DNA of 64,000 nt from Streptomyces roseoviridis (lineage in GTDB: Bacteria > Actinomycetota > Actinomycetes > Streptomycetales > Streptomycetaceae), in assembly GCF_039535235.1 (NCBI RefSeq), contig NZ_BAAAWU010000001.1:4464001-4528000 (forward strand). Direction: 5' to 3'. The position numbers and the translations under genes were made by a program. The number at the start of each line of letters is the position of its first letter. Positions within the stretch are counted from its first letter, which is position 1. Under the pieces are notes generated by a model. That model searched no databases. It worked only from the letters and a program-made list of their open reading frames with translations, and was not told the origin of the DNA. This document shows positions 1 through 8,728 of the stretch, one piece after another.

Positions 1-2
1 CC

Positions 3-275
3 GCCGAGCTCGGCTACCGGCTCGCCGAGAAGGCCACCGGGCGCGGGCTCGCCACCGAGGGCGTGCGCGAGGTGTGCCGGCGGGCGGTGGAGGAGTACGG
101 GCTGCGCCGGCTGACCGCCTTCGCGGCGCTCGACAACGGGCCGTCCCGGGCCGTGCTGGCCCGGGTCGGCTTCGGTGCGGTCGGCAGCGTGACGCTGGAG
201 GGCCAGCCCGGCACCGCCTACGAGTTGGACCTGGGCGGCAGCTTCGGCCGGGAGCGGTCCGGCACCGACTCGTAG
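3..275 (+). CDS. GNAT family N-acetyltransferase, C-terminal part (5' end outside window)
   Basis: The reading frame is open from the left edge and ends with TAG at 273-275, so only the last 90 residues are seen. The visible part has the acetyl-CoA binding pattern of GNAT enzymes (residues reading GYRLAEKATGRGLATEGVRE, i.e. an R/Q-x-x-G-x-A-type loop) followed by the usual second half, LTAFAALDNGPSRAVLARVGF, where a conserved asparagine and the 'SRAVLxRxGF' helix occur in RimJ/RimL-like members. The acceptor substrate cannot be told from this part. Its 3' end overlaps the convergent tricorn gene by 58 bp. Confidence 0.85.
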   Translation, partial: AELGYRLAEKATGRGLATEGVREVCRRAVEEYGLRRLTAFAALDNGPSRAVLARVGFGAVGSVTLEGQPGTAYELDLGGSFGRERSGTDS

Positions 276-3200
276 CCGGGAGGGCTCGCGGGCGGGTTCT
301 CCTCCAGCAGGGCGAGGGCCACGTGGACGGCGTCGTCGAGCTGGGCGTGCCGGCCCTCGGCCCAGTCGAGGGGGGTGCGCAGGATTTCGAGGTCCGGTGC
401 CACGCCGTGGTTCTCGATGGACCAGCCGTATTCGGGGAACCAGGCGGCGTTCATCGGGACGGTGATCTGAGTGCCGTCGCCGAGCCGGTGGCGGCCCGTC
501 ATGCCGACGACTCCGCCCCAGGTGCGCTGGCCGACGACGGGGCCCAGGCGGAGCAGTTTGAAGGCGGCGGTGATCATGTCGCCGTCGGAGGAGGTGGCCT
601 CGTCGGCGAGGGCGACGACGGGGCCGCGCGGAGCGTTGGAGGTGTAGCTGACGGGCTGGGCGTTGCGGGTGAGGTCCCAGCCGAGGATCTTGCGGGTGAG
701 CTTCTCTATGACCAGCTCGCTGATGTGGCCGCCCGCGTTGCCGCGGACGTCCACGATCAGGGCCGGCCGGGAGACCTCCATGCGCAGGTCGCGGTTGAAC
801 TGGGCCCAGCCGGAGCCGCCCATGTCGGGGATGTGGAGATAGCCGCAGCGTCCGCCGCTGACCTCCCGGACGACGGCGCGGCGCTTGGTGACCCAGTCCT
901 GGTAGCGCAGGGGGCGTTCGTCGACCAGCGGCACGACGGCGACCCGGCGGGCGGGGCCCTCGCCCTCGGCGGGGCCGAAGGTGAGCTCGACGGTGGTGCC
1001 GCCGGTGCCGGCGAGGAGGGGATAGGGACCGGCCACGGGGTCGACGGGACGGCCGTCGACATGGGTGAGGACGGCGCCCTCCCGGATGCCGGTGCCGGCG
1101 AGCGGCGAGCGGGCCTTGGAGTCGGAGGAGTCGCCGGGCAGGATCCGCTTGACCACCCACCGGCCGTCGCGGGGCACGAAGTTGGCGCCGAGCAGGCCCT
1201 GGGGGCGCTGGTAGTGCGGGGGACCCTCGTTGCGGCGGGCGGGGGTGACGTAGGCGTGTGAGGTGCCCAGCTCGCCCATGACCTCGCGCAGCAGGTCGGC
1301 GAACTCGTCGGGTGAGGCGACCCGTTCGACCAGGGGCCGGTACTGGTCGAGGACGGCCGTCCAGTCGACCCCGCCCATGTCCGGTTCCCAGAAGTAGGCG
1401 CGGACGATCCGGCCGGCCTCGTCGAAGGCCTGCCGCCACTCGGCGGCCGGGTCGACCTCGTGCACGATGCGCCGCAGGTCCAGGTAGACGGTGCTGTCGC
1501 CGTCGCCGGACTCGGTGGCGGGGACCGCCCGCAGCTCGCCCTCGTCGACGACGACCAGCCGGGAGCCGTCGCCGCTGACCGCGAACCAGTCGAGGTGGTC
1601 GACGAGTTCGGTCTTGCGGGCTCTGGTGATGCTGTAGTGCTCCAGGGTGGGCCGGGGCGAGGGGTCGGAGGGGTTGGCGAAGGTCTCGCCGAGCGCGCCG
1701 GAGATCGGCCAGCGCAGCCAGACGAGGCCGCCGCCGGCGACCGGCTGCAGTCCGGAGTACTTGGAGGCGGTCACGGGGAAGGGCGTGACCCGGTCGGCGA
1801 GGCCCTCGATCTCGACGGTCACGGTGCCGTCGCCGGCGCCCGCCTCGTCGTCGGCGGGGTCCATGCCGCCGGCGGCGGGCCGCCCGTCGGGAAGCAGCGC
1901 GAAGGGAGAGGGGGTCGCGGAGGAGAGCGGTACGAGATAGGGGCGGCAGCCCAGCGGGAAGGACAGGTCGCCGGTGTGCACGTCGTACACCGGGTCGAAG
2001 CCGCGCCAGGAGAGGAAGGCGAGATAGCGGCCGTCACGGGTGAAGACCGGACTCTCGTCCTCGAAGCGGCCGTTGGTGACGTCCACGATGGTGGGGGCGC
2101 CGGGGCCGGAGATGCGGGCCATCTTGATAGAGCGCAGGGAGCGGCCGATGCCCGGGTGGGACCAGGTCAGCCAGGCGCCGTCGGGGGAGAACGCGAGGTC
2201 GCGGACGGGCCCGTTGACCGAGCGGATCAGCTCCGTCACGACGCCGTCACCGGCGCCGCCGGTACCGGGGGCGCGGGAGGCACCCTCGGGCCGGGAGGCG
2301 GCCGGGTCCCCGGAAGCGGCCACGGCTGCGGGAGTGCCGCCGGTCCCGGAGGCGCCCTCGGCCCCGGCGGTGCCCTCGGCCCCGGCGGTGCCCTCGGGTC
2401 CTGCGGTGGCTTCCGCCCGGGAGGTGCCCTCGGGCCCGGAGACGCCCTCCGCCGCGGAGGCTGTCCCGGCCCCGGAGGCGCCCTTCGCCCCGGAGGTGCG
2501 CTCCGGCTCCGCCGTGTCCGTGTCCGTGGCCGTGGCCGCGTCCATGTCCGTGGACGTGGGGGTCGTCATGTCCTCGGACAGGTCGATCAGGAGCAGGCGG
2601 CCGTCGCTGGAGGCGATGGCGAGGCGGTCGCCGTCGGGGTCGGAGACCAGTTCCTCGACCCGGCCCAGGGCGCCGGAGGCGAGCCGGCGGGGCGGGCGGT
2701 GGCCGGTGGCCCGGGGCAGGGAGGCGATCTCGATGGCGTCCTCGCCCTCCGCGTCGGTCACGTAGGCGACCTGGCCGCCGCTGCCCAGCATCTCGGGGAG
2801 CCGGACGCGGACGCCGGGGGTGTCGGCGATGGTGCGGGCGGGGCCGTCGCGGTGGGTGAGCCAGTAGAGGCTGCCGCGCACCGAGACGGCGCTGGCCCGT
2901 CCCGTCTCGTCGACGGAGAGGGCGTCCACGTGGTGGGAGGCGGGCACCTGGTAGGGGCGGCGGCCGGTGCGGGGCCCGCCGAGCCGCACGTCGAGGCGGC
3001 GGGGCCGGGAGTCCGCGGTGAGTTCGTCGACGATCCACAGCTCGCCGGCGCACTGGTAGACCACGCGCCGGCCGTCGCTGGAGGCGTTGCGGGCGTAGAA
3101 CTCGTCGTGGTCGGTGTGGCGGCGCAGGTCGGTGCCGTCGGGCAGGCAGGAGTAGAGGTTGCCGATGCCCTCGTGGTCGGAGAGGAAGGCGATCCGCCGG

Positions 3201-3841
3201 CCGCCCTCGCCGTCGGGCGCGGCGACGAACATGGGGGTGTCGAGATGGCCTTCGAGATCGGGCAGCAGCCGTTCGCCGTGCAGCCACAGCCGGCCCATCG
3301 CGCCGCCCCGGTAGCGCTTCCAGGAGGCGGGTTCGTGCGGCGGGGTCCCGGTGAGCAGCAGGGTGCGGCGCTGCCCGTCGAGGTCGGCGACGGCGATGTC
3401 GTGGACCGGCCCCCAGGGCATCCGTCCGCCGGGGGAGCCGTCGGTGGGCACGGTGTAGGCCCAGGAGAAGTACGAGAAGGGCTGGCCGTGGGAGGAGACG
3501 GCGAGGATGTCGGACCGCCCGTCCTCGCCGGGGGGCGACCAGCCGCAGACCCGGGTGTCGAGGGAGCCCCAGTAGGTGAGCCGCCGGGAGGGGCCGCCGT
3601 CGACGGGCGCGAGGTGGATCTCCGGGTCGAGGCTGCGCCAGCTCGTGTACGCGATGTGTCTCCCGTCGGGGGAGAAGCGCGGATGACCGACCCGGGTCCG
3701 GTCGGCGGTGATCCGCCAGGCGCGGCCGGGCCGGCCGCCCTCGGGGACGAGGGGGGAGACCCAGAGGTCGTCCTCGGCCGCGAAGCACAGCAGATCTCCG
3801 TGGAGGTGCGGGAAGCGCAGATACGCGAGGTCGTCACTCAC
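218..3841 (-). CDS. Tricorn protease homologue (S41 family, beta-propeller, PDZ)
   Basis: A 1207-residue cytoplasmic protease that by family trims peptides released by larger proteases. The first two thirds are WD/TolB-like propeller blades (many 'SPDG' and 'SDGR' turns). They are followed by a C1 region, a PDZ-like segment and the S41 catalytic domain. Residues matching the archaeal tricorn active site are visible: S861-H862 (GTSHAY), S1085-D1086 (TSSDGD) and E1143 (SIENHG). The 224-residue spacing from S861 to S1085 and the 58 from S1085 to E1143 are close to the archaeal 220 and 58. Residues about 424-534 are a low-complexity Ala/Gly/Glu/Thr/Ser insertion between propeller blades. The start is GTG at 3841; an AGGAGG lies directly against it, which leaves no normal spacing, so the true start is not certain. 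The promoter region faces the TetR/MMPL pair. Confidence 0.93.
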   Translation of the reverse strand: MSDDLAYLRFPHLHGDLLCFAAEDDLWVSPLVPEGGRPGRAWRITADRTRVGHPRFSPDGRHIAYTSWRSLDPEIHLAPVDGGPSRRLTYWGSLDTRVCGWSPPGEDGRSDILAVSSHGQPFSYFSWAYTVPTDGSPGGRMPWGPVHDIAVADLDGQRRTLLLTGTPPHEPASWKRYRGGAMGRLWLHGERLLPDLEGHLDTPMFVAAPDGEGGRRIAFLSDHEGIGNLYSCLPDGTDLRRHTDHDEFYARNASSDGRRVVYQCAGELWIVDELTADSRPRRLDVRLGGPRTGRRPYQVPASHHVDALSVDETGRASAVSVRGSLYWLTHRDGPARTIADTPGVRVRLPEMLGSGGQVAYVTDAEGEDAIEIASLPRATGHRPPRRLASGALGRVEELVSDPDGDRLAIASSDGRLLLIDLSEDMTTPTSTDMDAATATDTDTAEPERTSGAKGASGAGTASAAEGVSGPEGTSRAEATAGPEGTAGAEGTAGAEGASGTGGTPAAVAASGDPAASRPEGASRAPGTGGAGDGVVTELIRSVNGPVRDLAFSPDGAWLTWSHPGIGRSLRSIKMARISGPGAPTIVDVTNGRFEDESPVFTRDGRYLAFLSWRGFDPVYDVHTGDLSFPLGCRPYLVPLSSATPSPFALLPDGRPAAGGMDPADDEAGAGDGTVTVEIEGLADRVTPFPVTASKYSGLQPVAGGGLVWLRWPISGALGETFANPSDPSPRPTLEHYSITRARKTELVDHLDWFAVSGDGSRLVVVDEGELRAVPATESGDGDSTVYLDLRRIVHEVDPAAEWRQAFDEAGRIVRAYFWEPDMGGVDWTAVLDQYRPLVERVASPDEFADLLREVMGELGTSHAYVTPARRNEGPPHYQRPQGLLGANFVPRDGRWVVKRILPGDSSDSKARSPLAGTGIREGAVLTHVDGRPVDPVAGPYPLLAGTGGTTVELTFGPAEGEGPARRVAVVPLVDERPLRYQDWVTKRRAVVREVSGGRCGYLHIPDMGGSGWAQFNRDLRMEVSRPALIVDVRGNAGGHISELVIEKLTRKILGWDLTRNAQPVSYTSNAPRGPVVALADEATSSDGDMITAAFKLLRLGPVVGQRTWGGVVGMTGRHRLGDGTQITVPMNAAWFPEYGWSIENHGVAPDLEILRTPLDWAEGRHAQLDDAVHVALALLEENPPASPPGYESVPDRSRPKLPPRSNS

Positions 3842-3934
3842 CTCCTCATGCTTTCCGCGCGAAGGGGCCGCGGCAACTCGTACGTACGTCCCGTGTAGGC
3901 ACCACCGTCCCGCGGGGTGTGGCCCAGGACACGT

Positions 3935-3949
3935 ACGAAACGGTTTCGT
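3935..3949. promoter_or_regulatory. Palindromic operator 1 (probable TetR site)
   Basis: A 15-bp perfect palindrome ACGAAAC-G-GTTTCGT. A second copy differing only in the central base lies 46 bp downstream (3981-3995). Both lie between the divergent tricorn gene and the TetR gene, so the natural reader is the TetR protein encoded at 4027. The binding protein is inferred. Confidence 0.75.
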
Positions 3950-3980
3950 TTCGCTGGAGCCCCGGGTATCGTCGTGGTGT

Positions 3981-3995
3981 ACGAAACCGTTTCGT
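3981..3995. promoter_or_regulatory. Palindromic operator 2 (probable TetR site)
   Basis: A 15-bp perfect palindrome ACGAAAC-C-GTTTCGT, the twin of 3935-3949. It ends 31 bp before the TetR start codon, a position that fits autorepression. Confidence 0.75.
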
Positions 3996-4026
3996 TCGTT
4001 GGCCGACGTCGGACAGGAGGCGGGGC

Positions 4027-4599
4027 ATGGCCCGCAGCAGGCTCACCCCCGAACGGGAGGGCGAGCTGTACGAAGCCGTGCTCGACCTGCTCCGTGAGGT
4101 CGGCTACGACGCCCTCACCATGGATGCCGTCGCCGCCCGCACCCGGTCCAGCAAGGCCACCCTCTACCGCCAGTGGGGGAGCAAGCCCGAGCTCGTCGCC
4201 AGGGCCCTGCGCCACAACAAGCCGGTCTCGCTCGCGGAGATCGACACCGGCACCCTGCGCGGCGACTTCCGGGTCATGCTGGAGCGCACCGACGACTGCC
4301 AGATGGAGAAGGACTCCGCGCTGATGCGGGGCCTGGTCCATGCCGTCCACGACAACCCCGAACTGCTCCAGGCGCTGCGCGAGCTGCTCATCGAACCCGA
4401 GATGACCGGCCTCGACGAAGTGCTGGACCGAGCCGTCCGGCGGGGCGAGGTCGACGCCGGGAACCCGGCGCTGAAACTCGTGCCCCACATGCTGATCGGA
4501 GCGTTCATCGCCCGCCCGCTGATCGACGACCAGCCGGTGGACACCACGTTCCTCCACGCCTACGTCGACGCCGTCGTGCTCCCCTCACTCGGCGTCTGA
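4027..4599 (+). CDS. TetR/AcrR family transcriptional regulator
   Basis: A 190-residue repressor-type protein. The N-terminal helix-turn-helix is typical (LTPEREGELYEAVLDLLREVGYDALTMDAVAARTRSSKATLYRQWGSK, ending in the 'TLYRxWxSK' recognition helix). The C-terminal half is the TetR ligand-binding type seen in regulators of exporters. ATG at 4027 was chosen because AGGAGG (about 4015-4020) precedes it; the open frame extends upstream through the operators. Two palindromes upstream suggest autoregulation. The next gene on the same strand is an MMPL exporter, its likely target. Confidence 0.92.
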   Translation: MARSRLTPEREGELYEAVLDLLREVGYDALTMDAVAARTRSSKATLYRQWGSKPELVARALRHNKPVSLAEIDTGTLRGDFRVMLERTDDCQMEKDSALMRGLVHAVHDNPELLQALRELLIEPEMTGLDEVLDRAVRRGEVDAGNPALKLVPHMLIGAFIARPLIDDQPVDTTFLHAYVDAVVLPSLGV

Positions 4600-4730
4600 C
4601 CGGCCAGTCCCCGCACCACCCGCACCACCCGCACCACCCGCACATCCCGCACCACCTGACGCTGCGCACCGCTCACGCCGTCGGGCCGGCTCCCCATGCC
4701 CTGTCCCACCAACACCGGGAGTACGCCCCC
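4600..4730. repeat. Short CACC-rich direct repeats between tetR and mmpL
   Basis: About 4612-4662 consists of imperfect 9-bp direct repeats (CGCACCACC and variants). The rest is plain intergenic sequence. The MMPL ribosome binding site GGGAG (4717-4721) lies at the end. No terminator was seen, so read-through from the regulator gene is likely. Confidence 0.5.
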
Positions 4731-6941
4731 GTGGCCACGTTCCTCTACAAGCTGGGTCGCTCCGCCTTCCGGCGCCGACGGCTCGTCGCCCTCCTCTGGG
4801 TGGCGCTGCTCGCGCTCGCCGGCGTCGGCGCCGCGACCGCGCCCACCGCGACCTCCAGCTCCTTCTCCATACCCGGCACCGAGGCCCAGCGCGCCTTCGA
4901 CCTGCTCGAAGAGCGCTTCCCCGGCGGAAGCGCCGACGGCGCCACCGCCCGGGTGGTCTTCAAGGCCCCGGCCGGCCAGAGCATGCAGGACCCCGCCAAC
5001 AAGGCCAAGGTCGACAAGACCGTCGCCGCGCTGAAGACCGGCTCGGACCAGATCGCCCAGGTCACCGACCCGTACACCGCCAAGACCATCTCGCGCGACG
5101 GCTCCACCGCCTATGTCTCCGTCGCCTACAAGGTCAACGCGATGGAGCTGACCGAGGAGACCCGTCAGGCGCTGCGGGAGACCGGCGAGGCCGCGCAGGG
5201 CCAGGGGCTCACCGTCGAGATCGGCGGCGACGCGCTCCAGAGCATGCCGGAGACCGGCGCCGGAGAGATCATCGGCGTGATCGTCGCGGGCATCGTGCTC
5301 GTCATCACCTTCGGCTCGCTCGTCGCCGCCGGACTGCCGCTGCTCACCGCGATCATCGGCGTCGGCATCGGCGTCTCGACGATCACGGCGCTCGCCAGCG
5401 TCCTCGACCTCGGTTCCACCACCTCCACCCTCGCGATGATGATCGGCCTCGCGGTCGGCATCGACTACGCCCTCTTCATCGTCTCCCGCTACCGCGCGGA
5501 GCTCGCCGAGGGCCGAGAGAAGGAGGAGGCCGCCGGGCGCGCCGCCGGCACCGCCGGTTCCGCCGTCGTCTTCGCCGGTCTGACCGTGGTGATCGCCCTG
5601 GTGGGCCTGGCCGTCGTGAACATCCCGATGCTCACCAAGATGGGCTTCGCAGCGGCCGGCACGGTCGTGATCGCCGTCCTGATCGCCCTCACCCTCATAC
5701 CCGCCCTGCTCGGCTTCGCCGGCGACAAGGTCGTCGGCCGCAAGCAGCGCAAGGCCGCCGAGGCCGCCGCCGACGCCACCGGCCCGGCCACCAACGGGGC
5801 CGCCGCCCCGGCCTCCACCGAGGCGAAGGCCAACGCCGGCACCCGATGGGCCCGCTTCGTGCTCCGCCGCCCGCTGATGGTGCTGCTCGTCGGCGTCCTC
5901 GGCCTCGGCGCGATCGCCGTGCCCGCCGCCTCCCTGGAGATGGGCCTGCCCGACGACGGCGTGAAGCCCGTCTCCGCCACCGAGCGCCGCGCCTACGACC
6001 TGCTCTCCGACGGCTTCGGCCCGGGCTTCAACGGCCCGCTGCTCGTGGTCGTCGACGGCGACAAGGCCGCCGCCGACAAGACCGTGACCGCGATCAAGGG
6101 CCTGGACGGCTGGGCGCACGTCACCCCGCCCACCCCGAACAAGGCCGGCGACACCGCGATGATCACGGTCGTCCCCGAGGACCGCCCGTCGTCCGTGCGG
6201 ACCGAGGAGCTCGTCCACGACATCCGCGGTGCGACCGGCGACGACGTCCTGGTCACCGGCGCCACCGCGATGAACATCGACTTCTCGCAGAAGATGAACG
6301 ACGCCCTGCTGCCCTACCTGGCGCTCGTCGTCGGACTGGCCTTCCTGCTCCTGATGGTGGTCTTCCGCTCGGTCCTGGTCCCGCTGAAGGCGGCCCTCGG
6401 CTTCCTGCTCTCGGTGGTCGCCGCCCTCGGCGCGGTCGTCGCGGTCTTCCAGTGGGGCTGGCTGGGCAGCCTGTTCGGGGTCGAGCAGACCGGCCCGATC
6501 ATGTCGATGATGCCGATCTTCATGGTGGGCGTCGTCTTCGGCCTCGCGATGGACTACGAGGTCTTCCTCGTCACCCGGATGCGCGAGGCGTACGTCCACG
6601 GGGCGCGCCCCGGCGAGGCGATCGTCACCGGCTTCAAGCACGGCGCCCGGGTGGTCACCGCCGCCGCGGTGATCATGATCGCGGTCTTCGCGGGCTTCAT
6701 CGGCTCCAGCGAGCAGATGGTGAAGATGATCGGCTTCGGCCTCGCGGTCGCCGTCCTCTTCGACGCCTTCGTGGTCCGCATGGCGATCGTCCCGGCGGTG
6801 CTCGCCCTCCTGGGGCACAGGGCCTGGTGGCTGCCGAAGTGGCTCGGCCGCGTGCTGCCCAACGTGGACGTCGAGGGCGAGGGCCTGACGGCCGCCGCCA
6901 CCGCGGGGACGCCGGCCGAGAAGGAGCTGGTCAGGGCCTGA
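4731..6941 (+). CDS. MMPL family (RND superfamily) transporter
   Basis: A 736-residue inner-membrane exporter driven by the proton gradient, by family. It has the duplicated architecture: one transmembrane helix, an extracellular loop, five helices, then a linker and the same again. The proton-relay Asp-Tyr pairs are present in both halves (GLAVGIDYALFIVSRYR and GLAMDYEVFLVTRMRE). A low-complexity Ala-rich cytoplasmic linker joins the halves. The start is GTG at 4731, with GGGAG 9 bp upstream. It lies 131 bp behind the TetR gene and is probably co-regulated with it. Related Streptomyces proteins export lipids or antibiotics; the substrate here is unknown. Confidence 0.93.
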   Translation: MATFLYKLGRSAFRRRRLVALLWVALLALAGVGAATAPTATSSSFSIPGTEAQRAFDLLEERFPGGSADGATARVVFKAPAGQSMQDPANKAKVDKTVAALKTGSDQIAQVTDPYTAKTISRDGSTAYVSVAYKVNAMELTEETRQALRETGEAAQGQGLTVEIGGDALQSMPETGAGEIIGVIVAGIVLVITFGSLVAAGLPLLTAIIGVGIGVSTITALASVLDLGSTTSTLAMMIGLAVGIDYALFIVSRYRAELAEGREKEEAAGRAAGTAGSAVVFAGLTVVIALVGLAVVNIPMLTKMGFAAAGTVVIAVLIALTLIPALLGFAGDKVVGRKQRKAAEAAADATGPATNGAAAPASTEAKANAGTRWARFVLRRPLMVLLVGVLGLGAIAVPAASLEMGLPDDGVKPVSATERRAYDLLSDGFGPGFNGPLLVVVDGDKAAADKTVTAIKGLDGWAHVTPPTPNKAGDTAMITVVPEDRPSSVRTEELVHDIRGATGDDVLVTGATAMNIDFSQKMNDALLPYLALVVGLAFLLLMVVFRSVLVPLKAALGFLLSVVAALGAVVAVFQWGWLGSLFGVEQTGPIMSMMPIFMVGVVFGLAMDYEVFLVTRMREAYVHGARPGEAIVTGFKHGARVVTAAAVIMIAVFAGFIGSSEQMVKMIGFGLAVAVLFDAFVVRMAIVPAVLALLGHRAWWLPKWLGRVLPNVDVEGEGLTAAATAGTPAEKELVRA

Positions 6942-7168
6942 ACGTACGGGCGGAGGACGGGAGCCGGTCCGGGGCGTTGCCCCTTGCGCCCGGGGCCGTG
7001 CCCCTGCGCTGATGGCCGTGCCCTGCGCCGGGGCCGTGCCCTGCGCCCGAGGCCGTACGACTCCGAACTCCGAAGCCCGTGGACTCCGGGGCCGCCGCGT
7101 GAGCGGGTGGCGGACCCGGGCCGCGCCGGAACCCGTGGGGACGGGGAGCCGACGCGGCGCGTACGCCG
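6942..7168. repeat. Intergenic region with short imperfect repeats
   Basis: This convergent intergenic region holds three imperfect copies of a segment reading GGCCGTGCCCTGCGC with variants (about 6991-7055). No clear hairpin with a T-run was seen. No gene is supported here. Confidence 0.4.
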
Positions 7169-7531
7169 TCAGCGTGCCGACATCGGCGCGCCGACGGCGT
7201 ACGTGTGCTTGAGGAAGCGCAGCAGCGCGGTCGTGTCGAACTGCACGACCGCGACCCCGTCGTCCGTGTGGAACTCCACGATCGTCTGGACCCGGCCGCA
7301 CGGCCACACGCCGATGTCGCCGCGCCGGGCGGGGGCGCGCAGCCCGGTCTCCAGGAGGGCGCGGGGGAAGGACCACTCGATGTCCCCGGGGAAGACGAAC
7401 CGTACGGTCGCGGGCTTGAAGTCGGGGTCGAAGCGGAGGGCCACCGGCACCGGCCGGGAGAGCGGCGCGTCGCTGATGATCCGGCCCTTGGCGTGGTCCT
7501 CGACTCCGTGGTCATCGGCGGCGCGGGGCAT
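7169..7531 (-). CDS. SsgA-like sporulation/cell division protein (SALP)
   Basis: A 120-residue protein of the SsgA family, which is restricted to morphologically complex actinomycetes and steers septum site choice, peptidoglycan synthesis and spore separation. The central family pattern is visible: PVALRFDPDFKPATVRFVFPG, then WSFPRALLETGL, GDIGVWPCG and a C-terminal segment ending FLKHTYAVGAP. ATG at 7531 was chosen because AGGAG lies 8 bp upstream; a GTG 24 bases earlier lacks one. A PBP gene lies about 7 kb away. By synteny from memory this could be SsgE, but that assignment is inference. Confidence 0.88.
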   Translation of the reverse strand: MPRAADDHGVEDHAKGRIISDAPLSRPVPVALRFDPDFKPATVRFVFPGDIEWSFPRALLETGLRAPARRGDIGVWPCGRVQTIVEFHTDDGVAVVQFDTTALLRFLKHTYAVGAPMSAR

Positions 7532-7658
7532 CGGTCGGCTCCTCACACTCGGCACTCACAGGCGTACACCTGTCAGACGTACCTATTAGTCCCTAATGTC
7601 CCACTCTTTCCGGGCGTGCGCCCGAGGGGCATCCTCTTCACCTGACCCCTGAGCGCTC

Positions 7659-7675
7659 TTGCAAACCGTTCGCAG
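7659..7675 (+). promoter_or_regulatory. Candidate Nur (nickel) box upstream of cbiM
   Basis: TTGCAA-N5-TCGCAG matches 10 of 12 positions of the TTGCAA-N5-TTGCAA pattern I recall for Streptomyces Nur. It lies 20 bp before the cbiM start and between two copies of the palindrome GAGCGCTC (7651-7658 and 7676-7683). It is a weak match taken alone; the location in front of a nickel/cobalt transporter raises its value. Confidence 0.4.
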
Positions 7676-7695
7676 GAGCGCTCTATCATGCGGAC

Positions 7696-8727
7696 GTGCA
7701 TGTACCTGACGGATTCATCAACGCCCCCGTATCGGCCGCCGCCGGTCTCGTCGCCGCCGGCGCCGTCGCCGTCAGCCTGCGCGGAGCCCGCAAGGAGCTC
7801 GACGAGCGGACCGCGCCGCTGGCCGGTCTCGTCGCCGCCTTCGTCTTCGCCGTACAGATGCTCAACTTCCCCGTCGCGGCCGGAACGAGCGGGCACCTTC
7901 TCGGCGGTGCGCTCGCGGCCATCCTCGTCGGGCCCTACACCGGCGTCCTGTGCATAGCGGTCGTCCTGCTCATGCAGGGCGTTCTCTTCGCCGACGGCGG
8001 CCTCACCGCCCTCGGCGTCAACATCACCGTCATGGGCGGCGTCACCGTCCTCGTCGCCTACGCCCTCTTCCGCGGCCTGGTCCTGCTGCTGCCCCGCACC
8101 CGCCGCTCGGTGACCGTCGCCTCCTTCGCCGCCGCGCTGGTGTCCGTACCGGCCGCGGCCGCCGCCTTCACCCTGATCTACGCGATCGGCGGCACCACCG
8201 ACGTACCGCTCCCCAAGGTCCTGACCGCGATGGTCGGCGTGCACGTCCTCATCGGCATCGGCGAGGCCGTCATCACCATGCTCACCGTCGGCGCGGTCAT
8301 CGCCGTCCGCCCCGACCTCGTGTACGGCGCCCGGGGCCTGAGCGCCCCGCTGAAGCTGCGCGTGGACGGCGAGCTCGTCGACGCGGCGCCCGCCGACCCC
8401 GGGCCGGCCCCCGCCCGCTCCCCTAAGAAGCTCTGGGCCGGCGGCGTCGTCACCGCCCTCGTCCTGGCCGGCTTGGTCTCCTTCTACGCCTCCGCGAACC
8501 CCGACGGCCTGGAGAAGGTCGCCGCCGACCAGGGCATCGACGCCGAGGTCCGCCCGCACGCCGCCGCCGACTCCCCGCTCGCCGACTACGGCGTGAAGGA
8601 CGTCGACAACGCCCGGCTGTCCGGCGGCCTCGCCGGTGTCATCGGCGTCGGCGCGACCCTGGCCGTCGGCACCGGCGCCTTCTGGGCCGTGCGCCGCCGC
8701 AGGCAGCACACCGGGGCGCAGGTCTGA
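7696..8727 (+). CDS. cbiM: ECF nickel/cobalt transporter, substrate-binding membrane protein CbiM/NikM with fused PDGLE (CbiN-like) domain
   Basis: A 343-residue membrane protein that captures Co2+ or Ni2+. The N-terminus MHVPDGFIN carries His2, and His67 sits in the motif SGHLLGG. In NikM structures these two residues and the N-terminal amine bind the metal. Several hydrophobic helices follow. The C-terminal ~90 residues, with the signature NPDGLEKVA, form the PDGLE/CbiN-like domain that is separate in many species. The start is GTG at 7696, needed for the Met-His N-terminus. It is the first gene of a tight operon: the stop is one base before cbiQ. Nickel versus cobalt cannot be decided from sequence. 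Confidence 0.9.
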   Translation: MHVPDGFINAPVSAAAGLVAAGAVAVSLRGARKELDERTAPLAGLVAAFVFAVQMLNFPVAAGTSGHLLGGALAAILVGPYTGVLCIAVVLLMQGVLFADGGLTALGVNITVMGGVTVLVAYALFRGLVLLLPRTRRSVTVASFAAALVSVPAAAAAFTLIYAIGGTTDVPLPKVLTAMVGVHVLIGIGEAVITMLTVGAVIAVRPDLVYGARGLSAPLKLRVDGELVDAAPADPGPAPARSPKKLWAGGVVTALVLAGLVSFYASANPDGLEKVAADQGIDAEVRPHAAADSPLADYGVKDVDNARLSGGLAGVIGVGATLAVGTGAFWAVRRRRQHTGAQV

Positions 8728-8728
8728 C

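Noticed and set aside
1460..3898. An 812-codon plus-strand frame opposite tricorn
   Set aside because: Gly/Val/Asp-rich shadow; the minus-strand tricorn has clear catalytic motifs.
7556..7695. A cobalamin riboswitch in front of cbiM
   Set aside because: The leader is only 140 bp and shared with the divergent gene; I saw no B12-box-like sequence.
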